DNA of 64,000 bases, taken from Eublepharis macularius. Lineage: Eukaryota > Chordata > Lepidosauria > Squamata > Eublepharidae. The notes under the pieces are model-generated. The model saw only the letters and a list, made by a program, of their open reading frames with translations, searched no databases and was not told the DNA's origin. Below, one piece after another: positions 32,461 to 42,100 of this stretch (the stretch's first letter is position 1; every line of letters begins with the position of its first letter). A program made the translations under genes and the position numbers. The stretch covers positions 57,861,766 to 57,925,765 of the forward strand of contig NC_072801.1 in assembly GCF_028583425.1 (NCBI RefSeq), read 5' to 3'.

Positions 32461-32512
32461 TTGTCTGGCCCTGAAACTACTGCCTGTTTTTATGAATGAC
32501 TACAACTATAAG

Positions 32513-32728
32513 TGCTCTGACCTGGATAGCCCAGGTGAGCCAGATCTCAAAAGCTAAGAGGGTCAGTCTTGGTTAGTAATTGGATGAGACTCATGGGAGA
32601 CCTCCAATGAAGACTAGGGTTGCAGAGGCAGGCAATGGCAAACTACCTCTGTTAGTCTCTTGCCATGAAAATCCCACCAGGGGTTGCCATAAATCAGCTA
32701 TGACTTGAGGGCACTTGCCACAAGTATT
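32513..32728 (+). mobile_element. 5S-rRNA-derived SINE
   Basis: Diverged 5S head ('ctcaaaagctaagagggtca', 'attggatgagactcatggga') with the same tail as the 25.6-kb copy ('ggcaatggcaaactacctct', 'tcttgccatgaaaatcccac'). Intergenic between genes 2 and 3. Confidence 0.75.
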
Positions 32729-33344
32729 ATGTGAGAGGAAGAAAAAAAATTCTATCTCACTATGTAATTTTTAAAAAGGAAATTCTATTATTGTTGTTGT
32801 TGTTTATAAAATAATTATTAAAAAGGAAAAAGAAAAAAAGAAAACATCTATATAATAGGAATAAATACTAATTTTCCATTTGAGGAAATCAAAAAATAAT
32901 TCTACACCAACTTTTAACATAATCGTTAATAGAAATTTCCCCTTTTCATCTAAATATTCCTTAATTCGCCCTAGTCTTCAAAAGCACAAGTCATTAGTTT
33001 ATCTTGTTCTGTTTCATGCAAAAAGTCTAATTATATATAATTATTATTATTTGATGTTATGATCAGTCTACCAGATGTTTGGATTGGATTTTTTTGGGTC
33101 TGTCACCAACTCCGATTTTATCCAAGAATCTAGGAGTCCGGGAATTCGCTATTATTGTTGTTGTTGTTATGTTATGTTATTGTTATTATGCGTCTAAAAA
33201 TTGGAAAAGTTAATTTTCCCCAAGTCCTGCTGCTTTTGCGGCTCGCTTTTCCAGTGGGTCCACTTTGCGCTGTATCACAGCTTCTAAAACAATTTATTCC
33301 AGTTGGGAATTAAATGGCCAAGAATTTATCATTAAAAACTGTAC

Positions 33345-33800
33345 TCCTCTTGAAGAACCATGCGGGCTGGGGAGCAGAGGAGAGGAGGAGCGCTCCTGGC
33401 TGACTCGTTACGCAGCGAAGGGTTAAGGCTGGGATGCCCACGTGGGGAGAGAGGAAGAGGAGGAGGCACCTTCCTGCTCCGCCTGGACGTGGTGGGGGGG
33501 GGAGAGGTTTGGGGTTGCAACACCCCCAAGCAGCCGCATCTGGTGCAAGGGGGCGGGAGGGAACACCGGCTCTCCCCGCAAAGGGTAAGTTGCAGGGGCC
33601 GCCCCCTCTTTTTGTAAAGCCACGTGCAAGCCGGAGATGGGGGAGGAGGTGCAGTGGATTGGGCGAGGGGGGGCTCTCCTTGATCTCCCCCAAATTTGCG
33701 GTTGGAAATGTCAAAGGGGGGAAGGGGGGCGCGCGAGAGAGATTGGCCATTCCTTTGCCCCTCCCACCCCCAGCCACATCAAAGAGGCAAAATGGCTGAA
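33345..33800 (+). promoter_or_regulatory. CpG-rich promoter region and presumed first exon of gene 3
   Basis: A sharp rise in GC and CpG follows the AT-rich run ending near 33340. A strong donor (aaagg|gtaagtt) lies after 33584, giving a non-coding first exon of roughly 200 nt. It would join the acceptor at 37853-37854. The distance to gene 2's presumed first exon is about 5 kb and the two genes point away from each other. Confidence 0.6.
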
Positions 33801-36042
33801 TTCCCTTGTCTGAGTGTCAAATTGGTGGTGGGGGGGATGGAAGGGGGCTGAAATGAACAAGGGCCTCTCTACTTACGGGGGTGGGCAGCGAGCTGTGCTT
33901 GTGAATGAGAGATTGGCGTGGGGGAGGGCTAGAACTGGGAAATGGTCAGGGACGGTTAGGGAACGGGTGGTGGTAAAAGCCGGCAGCTGGGGTTCCAGTC
34001 AGATATAAATGGGGGAGGGGCGAGTTAATTGGGGGGTGACTCTTTTTTTGCTGGTGGAAGATGGACTAGGATTTGGAATATAGGGAGGGATGGTCAATTT
34101 TTTTTTTGCTGGGAGGGGAAGAGGGAAGCTAAGAGATAAGGGGAGGGGATGTCCAAAAAGTTGGGAGATCTGTGCTGGGAGGGACGGGAAGCTGAGTTAG
34201 CAACCAAAAGATTGGGGGGGGGGCATTCTTAGGTAGGAGGGATAAGTCTCTTTTGCCCTATACTAGAGTTAGGGTCCAGCTGCACTCTGGATTGGCCACT
34301 TCTGTTTACATTGGGGAAACTAGGGGGAAATGCATGCAGGTTCAAGTCCTCCTTCGCTCTGAATTAGTAATCTGCTAGTTATTCTGTTAATTAATTAACA
34401 GATCAATCTGTTACTTAATCCCAGTGGTCAGGAATCACAAACTGAAACGGTGGGAAATGAACCATAGCATTTCTTGCTGAATTGCTGGAGGGTTAATATT
34501 AGGAAGTAAACTAGGACATCTATTTTTTGTGCATTGTTTTTCTCACAGTTAGTAAATATGCTAATCTGTGGTTTCAGTGGCAATCATGAGAGTGCCCCCC
34601 CCTCCATTAGTATGGGACCACCCCAGGGGACTTCTTAGATGCATTGACTTGCAAGGAAAGTTAGGGACCTTTCAGGTTTACTTTTTGCACTCATGAATTA
34701 TAATTATGCCTCAATTGCATGATCAATTTAGAAAGAGAAGATTTTCAGTGCCATCCTAAGCACTGAAAAGGATGTAACTGTTTGGAATTGCACTACTTGA
34801 AACTAATTTTGCTCTTTCCAGAAGTCTCAGCCGTTTGATATGTAAAGTCCACAACAGAAATTGGAGGATGTGAATTTGCAGCTGGTATCTGCTGGAAAGA
34901 TGCCTGGGGTCAAAAGGGAAAGCATTCAAACATAATTGCTGTTTTTATTTTGTTTTTATGTGTCTGAACAGACCTTTGAAAATGTGCTCTTGCTGGTTTG
35001 TTTACAATGGTTAGTGGCAACAGTTATGTTTCTATCTGGGGTCTTCCAAAAATGTGAGGGTTTTGATGTGCAAGTATCATCAGGTTTTTTGCTATTAAAA
35101 AAAACTTTAATATGAGTTAAAAAGCCAATGAACTCAGAAGACTGTACTCCCTCCTGCCCTTATTTGTGAGAACTCAAAATGTCAGTCGAAATTGTTAATG
35201 TGAAATGTGACGAAAATTCATTGTAGACGGGGGGGGGGGGCAAATTGGTCCTTCAACTCAGGGGGGAAATTCGTAGTGGGCACTGCCCTGGATAGCCATT
35301 GGCAGACAAGAGCAAGCCAAACCATGCCTAGATAGCTTGCTAGGACTAACTCACAGCTGGTCCCCAGTGGGTTGGAGAAGGCTGTGAGGAGCCTGTTCAG
35401 CAGCAGCTGTAACCTGGGTACAGGCCCAGTAGTTTATGTGGTCCTGGCAGGGCTTGGCTTGGTGCAGTCAAACCATTTTATCAGTCCAATCTGCTCTAAA
35501 GAGCAGCCATTTCTTTTCCAGATGTGGTGGCAAAGAAAGAAAAATTGTATTTTCCAAAATGAAGAACACTACAAAACATTCAGATTTCCCCCATTTCTTT
35601 CCATGAATTGCAAATACAGAAAATGTGCATCTTCCTAGCTTTGGGCAAGAAAAGGATGATTAGAATATGAAATAGAAAAAACAAAAAAGGAACACCCTCC
35701 AGGAATGCAAAAAACAAAGAACTCAAGAACAAGAAGGTAAATCGAAAAAGGAAGGTATATAAAAGTAAGGATATATTGTGAACTACTAAAGCTACAAATG
35801 GAAAACATCACCTGAATCCAAAAAACAAAAAAATGTGACAAGCTTATAATATTCAATGTACCAATAGTGAGCGTGCAAATACACAGAAGAATAAACTGCA
35901 TAAATAATGAATAATAAAAATAAATAAAATATATATCAAAATGAAGTTAACATGTGTGACACTATGGATTGCTGGCCAAACTCTGGTTCAAGTAGACTTT
36001 TTTTTACTAAAGTAGACCTTTATCAGAACATTTTTCTGGTAT

Positions 36043-36150
36043 CCTGCAATAGAAAAGAGCAAAAGTCTAGTAGCACCTATAAGACAAGCAACATTTGTGG
36101 TAGCAGTATAAGCCTTCATGAGCCACAGCTCACTTCTTCAGATACCTGTG
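36043..36150 (+). mobile_element. copy of the tagccatgttggtct family
   Basis: 'aaaagtctagtagcacctat', 'gtataagccttcatgagcca' and 'cagctcacttcttcagatac'. Gene 3 intron 1. Confidence 0.6.
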
Positions 36151-37311
36151 TTATCCTGTTTATTCATTTTTTTAAAAAGCCATCAATCAGTTCAAAACGA
36201 GTCAAAAAAAGTCTTGGGCCCACGCTATGTGAGATGCAAAATAACATCACGTGTGTCATTGTGGGTTCAGAGGATGTTTTCAAGGTGTAGTTTACAATAC
36301 ATCCCTATTTTGATATACCTTGTAGAATTTAACATAGCTGTGGGTGATCAGGATACATTAATTGCATATATACCGTTTTTTAGTATTTCTGTACTACTTT
36401 TCATCACACCCTACAGCTAGCTATCAGCCATGAGCTAAACCACACATCGGGCCATTGGTAAGTGGGAAAATTTGCTCACTCAGTTAATCCTGCAAAGCAA
36501 TGTTTTTGATTTGGTTACCAAACGCCGACAGCAAATATTACACTAAGGAGTTGGAAATGGGAAGAGCACCTTCAGCTCTGAAATTAAGCAAAATTTCCAC
36601 AGACTTATCTGAAATGGCCAGAGAGCGGTGCTAAAGCATTGAGCACGAACATTCGAGCCATTGTGCCACACTGGTTTAGTACATGCTCTGTTAAGACATG
36701 TAGCACTCTATCCCTGGATGAGAGCTTGAGGTACTGCAAAGGAGAGATCAGCATAGCTATAATGCTTGCTACTGACTTGAGGGATGTTGCCAAAAAGCAA
36801 AGGGTACATGCTATCGCTTCTGCAGCCTCCGTAGCACTGTGTTACATTTTCAAAATACGGAAACACCATGCAGTGCTGCATTAGCAATTTTAGCCAGAAG
36901 ATTGCATACTCACCTATTGATTCAGAAAAATAATTTGGTGTATCCCTACTAAGTTTGTAGCATTTCAGAACAGAGGTATATTTGAATGTGCCCTGAGATC
37001 AGAAACTTCCTACTCGTAAAGTAGTAATATGCCTGAAAGATTGCTGGTTTTTAGGGGCATGAAGTTTCTGATACTGGGGTATTATTTAATCCAATGCTGC
37101 TTCATCCACATTCTGAATTGATACAGTACTTAGAAGGCTGTACCACATGGTTATTCTGAGTGTGTACTTTGGCCCAGAGAGAGAGAAAACGCAAAGCAAT
37201 AATATGGGGGCTGTGCGTTCACTCTTTCTTGTAGTGTCATGCTGGGACAAAGATGTTTAATCCCTGACCTTTTGTGGAGAGACAAGTGGCTGCTGTGGGA
37301 GAAATGTGACT

Positions 37312-37505
37312 GTAAAAGGGGTTGGATCCAGCCAGCTTTCTCATTTAATCTTACCCAGTTCTCTTCTTTCCTGCACCCCCATCCCACATGGCTTTTTCCT
37401 CTGCAGACCTCATGCTTCCCGGCATAGCCTTGTGGGGGGAGGTCAAAAGGGACCCCTTTCCTCCCCTTTTCCCCAACAGAAAAGCTGGTGGGAGCCAATC
37501 TAAGG
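37312..37505 (+). repeat. unclassified interspersed repeat (ttggatccagccagc)
   Basis: 'gttggatccagccagctttc', 'ccccatcccacatggctttt', 'ggggaggtcaaaagggaccc' and 'cagaaaagctgg'. A second copy is at 48445-48640 with the same order of blocks. Confidence 0.65.
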
Positions 37506-37854
37506 ACTGCAATATTTAAAGGACAAATCCATTAAATCCCTTTTTGTGAATTTAAGAAAGGGGCTTGTAATTAATCAGGCAATTCACTTTTTAATATAAG
37601 CACTTAACAAGTGGAGTGAGAAGCACACTCTTAAAAGAGGCATTTTCCCTTGTCTCATAAACATGGTGGAATGCCTCTCCTAAAATGGGTTGTGCTATTG
37701 ATAACGTGTGTCCATCACAGAAAAACTAAGGGAGTATGCCTTTTCCTTTGGAAGTATTGTTCTTAATTATATGTAGGTATAAATAATTCATCAAAGATGA
37801 GTAATAATCTTAGGTTTCTTTAATTAGGTGACAGACCTACTTTTTTCCCCTCAG

Positions 37855-38023
37855 GGAGAAAACACCCTCATAAACACTTCTTGGCGGTGGCAGTTGCCTG
37901 GTATATGCAGGGACCTCAAGATACAATCGGCTCACTGACAGAGCTCTATCAAATTTCTGGTGTCCGCCGGACGTTTGGCCTAGTCTGGAGGGCAAACTGT
38001 GAGGCAGAAGATTCTTTTCCACC
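37855..38023 (+). other. gene 3: 5' untranslated part of exon 2, with an overlapping upstream ORF
   Basis: The acceptor ttttttcccctcag| opens this exon. An upstream ATG near 37904 starts a frame of about 68 codons that overlaps the main ATG at 38024 and ends at 38111. If the leader is as drawn, this frame should lower translation of the main protein. The main ATG (ccaccATGt) has a favourable -3 A but lacks the +4 G. Confidence 0.5.
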
Positions 38024-39166
38024 ATGTTTGCCTGTGAAACTTGGGGCCTTGGTGGCCAGACCTCTGTCTATAACTGGGACAAGGCTGTCTACCTCTTGGA
38101 AGATAAAATAGAACCCGAACAGGGCTCAGGGGACTTGGACCTCCATTTCAAGGTGCTGCTTGGACAGGAAATGTATCCAGAAATCACAATTGAGGAGGAG
38201 GAGGAGGAGGAGGAAGAGGAAGAGGAAGAAGAAGAGGAGGAGGAGGAAGAGGAGGAGGTGGAGGGAGGGGAAGTGGAAGTAGAAGTAGAAGAAGATGGGG
38301 ATGTGGTGCAGGAAGAGGAAGAGGAGGCGGTTGTGGGAGAGGAGGAGGAGGAGGAAGAAGAAGATGATGAAGAAGAAGAAGATGAAGAAGAAGAGGAGGA
38401 AGAGGAAGCAGAGGTGGAAGAAGTAGAGGTGGAAGTAGAAGAAGAGGAAGGTCCTCCAGGTCCTCAACAAGAGATAGTGCTGTCTGAGGAAGGAGACAGT
38501 TCGGTGCTTGTGGTATGCACTGGTACCGTTGAGGAACTTTTGGCATCTGCATCCTCAGCTGAGCCAGAACAACTTGAAGCCCCAGAACCCCAGCGTTGGG
38601 AAGTGCATTGGGAAGAGGTGACTGAGTCATTACAGCCTCCACCTACTGAGGTGGTGCTGCCGCAACCAGAGGTAGAACCTGCGGTTCCTGAGGTAGAACC
38701 AATAGAAGTAGAATCTGAGGCCTTCTCTACCACACTGGAGTCAGTGGGGAACACCTCCCAGTGGAGGGAGACCTTTGTTGAAGGACGGCAGCGAGAAACC
38801 CACCTCACCCCTCCTAGCCTGGACAGAGGGAATGGTGGGAAGACACGGTCATCTGCATCTGGAGGGGGTGGTTTTGTCCTGGAGACTGCTCGCCGACGAT
38901 TTCGGCAGTTCTGCTACAAGGAAACAGAGGGGCCACGAAAGGCTTGTGGACAGCTGTGGGAACTTTGCAACCATTGGCTGAAGCCAAAGAACCGCACCAA
39001 GGAGCAGATTCTGGACTTGCTGATCCTGGAGCAGTTCCTGGCTGTTCTCCCTCCAGGGATACGGAACCAGGTATGGGACTGCAGCCCCGAGACTTGTGCA
39101 CGAGCAGTGGCATTGGCGGAGCAGTTTCTAGCAAAGCCACCAGAAGCGGAGCGACCAGAAGAGGAG
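38024..39166 (+). CDS. gene 3 coding exon 1: Glu-rich tract and SCAN
   Basis: This 381-codon exon ends in gaggag|gtgaga, phase 0. After about 55 residues comes an acidic run of about 89 residues encoded by mixed GAG/GAA codons with some Asp and Val. A WEV motif at 192 matches the paralogues. The segment SEAFSTTLESVGNTSQW (231-247) aligns with [17 protein letters not shown] of gene 1, so the capsid-derived half is present only as a relic. SCAN itself is sound: [29 protein letters not shown] and PETCARAVALAE. Confidence 0.85.
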
Positions 39167-42100
39167 GTGAGAGGATTTTCAGACCTTCACCTTTCCCGGT
39201 TACGTAAGAGAGTCCCATGTCTGCAGGTGTGATGGGATGGAAAGGAGTGGGGAGTGCTAGCAAGGGGAGGGAGTAGGAGGTGCAGTTTGCCATGATGCTG
39301 CTCACTTTGGACTGGTGACACACTGCACCTTTTGTGTAATTCCCCCCCCCCTCCCAATTCGGTGCAGGGAATTCCCTGCCCTTCCCACTTCTGTTGCCTG
39401 CCACCATTGAGAGCAGCAGCATGAGAAATTTTTTTAAAACTGCAGTATCACATGCAGCATTATATCACTTCCTGTAAAAAAACAGATGTGACATGGGTAC
39501 CTCTAGGAATTGCTAAAAATGCTATGCTCTATGTTTTACCATAGAGTTTCTGGCAAATCCTAGAGCTACCTATGTCACTTGCATATTTTTTTTTTGCTGG
39601 AAGTGATGTGACACCATAGCTGGTATCATGGCCCCACCATATCTCCACCTGCAGCCCTCCCACTGGTTGCCAGGCATGGCCTAGCAACTCATATTTGCAC
39701 ACTTTGCCTGGGAACACTAGAAGCAGCTATTGCCTGATGCTAGAATACTTTAACCTCATCAGTATTTAAAATCATGCAGAACTTGGGGTTACCAACAGAG
39801 CTGGAGAAAAATGGCTTGATCTTTTTTGTTGGAGCTGCCCTAAAACATACAAAATAACAGGGAAAAGAGAACAGAGAGAGAGCAGAATGCATTACCCTCC
39901 CAGTGTGCTTTGGGAGGGAGACCTTTAATTAGATCTAATTATATCTGATTAAATCTAGATTCAATAGGAGTAGGAACTGTTGGCTGTTCAACCACTATTG
40001 GTTTATATGTTTGGTTTATACATTTTAAAAACATTTGAAGCCTTCTTTCCTGTTCCCAGGCCTTTAGGACACTGAGTTTTCTCTCAGTGCAATAGAGGTT
40101 ACTGGAAGGCCCTTGCCTGAAGACTTTTTCTGGATAAGACATTCCCAATCTCTCAGTTATTAGAAGGTCTAGAATAAGCTGCTAGTTCACTGACATTGAA
40201 CTCATTGAAGGGTGTAACTCTGCTTAGGCTGATGGGCTGTGGCTCAGTAGCAGAGCATCTGTTTGGCATACAGGAGGTCCCAGGTTCAATCCTGGGCATC
40301 TCCAGTTTAAAAAAAAAAAGATCAGGTAATGAGTGATGGGAAAAACCTTTACCTAAGACTCTGGAGAGCCACTACCATCAGAATGCTGACCTTGATGGAC
40401 CAGTGATGTGATTCAGTATAAGGCAGCTTCACACGTTCCAGGTGGGATTGTTACCTCTTCTAGCTCCCAGTATAAATTTTCCCCTTAGTTTTAAAAAAGG
40501 ATATTGGGATTGTGCTGGATTGCAAGCTATTTATTTATTTACTTTAAAAAATATTTATTAAGCATGAACTGGCAGTGTGATGGAGCTGCAAAAAAAAAAA
40601 AGGCTAACGTGGTTTAGGCTGCCTTAATAGAAGCAAAGCATCTGAGTCACAAGAAGCAGTGGTTTTGTTCTACTGTGTGTCAGCCAGACTTCCTTGGACG
40701 TCTTCCTGTGCCCAGTTTTGTGTGTGAAGCAATTTGAGAAATGTCGAGGCAAGTTGAAAGGGGTTCAAAGGAGCACAGCCAAGATTGTAGGGGGTCTGGA
40801 AACCGGGGTCTTACGAGGAAAGGTTGAAAGAACTGAGTATGTTTCAGCCTGAAGAGGAGAAGACTGGGGAGACATAATTCAAATACCCGAAGGGTTGTCA
40901 CACAAAAGAAGAGCAGATTTTGACTAAAAGTTAGAAGAAACATCCTAATGGTAGTTTAAAAATGTAACCAGTTCTGCAAGAGTGTATTTTTTATTTTTTA
41001 TTTATATCATATTTGTATTCCGCCCTCCCCACGAGCAGGCTCAGGGCGGATAACAACATTAAAATCAATTAAAACATTCCATATTAAACATTAAAAGTAG
41101 TAGGCACTCCCTTGCAAGAGGTCTTCAAAAAAGAGGTTGGAGAGTCAGGGATAGGTTGAGCAGAAAAGATAGGATCCAAACTGACTTCTATTGACTAGGA
41201 AACAGATTTGGGGGTCATGATGGACAACTAAATGAAAACATCAACAGTGCCAAGAACAGTGAAAAAGATAAAATTTGGGATTATTGGAGTTTGAGCGTAA
41301 ATCAGCCCTGACATATTAATGCTTTATATGTCTCCATTGGTGCACCAGTATTTGGAATCCTGTGTACAATTCTGGTCAACTTGTCTTCAAAAAGGGTATC
41401 ACAGAACTGGAAAAGGGGTGAACAGGATTAATGAACAGGATGTTGGTGCACCTGTCCTACGAGGAATAGGTTAAACATTTGAGGTTGTTTAGGAAAAAGG
41501 TGAATATGAGAGAACATAACAAGAGGTTTATAAACTTAGGTATGGGGTAGGGAAAGTGGATAGTTCCCCCCCCTACTTCTTCTCCAAGGAGCTCAGAATG
41601 GTATACATGGTTCTTTGTTCCTTCTCACAAGAATCCTGTTGGGCAGGTTGCAAGAGAGTGACTTGCCCAAGATCATCTAGTGAGATTTGTGGCTGAGGGG
41701 GAATTTGAACCTGGATCTCCCCTGCTGTAGTCCAGTGCTGAAAAAAATTATGCTACACTGACTAAAGCCATTTAGAAAAAAATATTCCCCGAGTGTTTTT
41801 TACATTCCTCACCCTTAAACTTACGTTGTACTGATTACTTATTTACTGTTGTGGGGGGGGGGGGGAAATACAACGGGCTATAGAAAGTGGAGGGAGGCAG
41901 ACAGGCATTGCCTCCTCCTCCGTGCCAGATCCTGGCCAAGTGAAGATGTGGGGGGGAGCATTGCCACCTGCTCTGCTCCTGATCCCAGTTGGGTGAAGGC
42001 AGGGGGCGGGCATTGCCTCCTGCTCTGCTCCTGATCCTGGCTGGGTGAAGGTGGGGGGCGGGCATTGCCTCCTGTTTCGCTCCTGATCCTGGCCAGGTGA

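Larger units (their letters stand above)
28446..33344. other. intergenic between head-to-head genes 2 and 3
   Basis: Almost filled by repeats listed separately. Remaining stretches: 29104-29590, 30500-30880 and an AT-rich, low-complexity run at 32740-33200 with (gtt)n and (gttat)n. No conserved-looking bidirectional promoter joins the two genes. Confidence 0.5.
33801..37854 (+). other. gene 3 intron 1
   Basis: A G-rich run (33800-34210) follows the promoter. An A-rich stretch at 35640-35950 and one repeat arm follow. The segment 36420-36900 has 60-80-codon frames on both strands that match nothing known. Confidence 0.5.

Noticed and set aside
35635-35901. Phe/Ile-rich minus-strand frame resembling a membrane protein
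   Set aside because: It is the antisense of an A-rich low-complexity stretch.
38126-38808. Leu/Pro/Phe-rich minus-strand frames
   Set aside because: They are the antisense of the Glu tract and following coding exon of gene 3.
40230-40305. Functional tRNA gene
   Set aside because: A and B boxes are present but no cloverleaf closes, and the unit continues into the SINE body.
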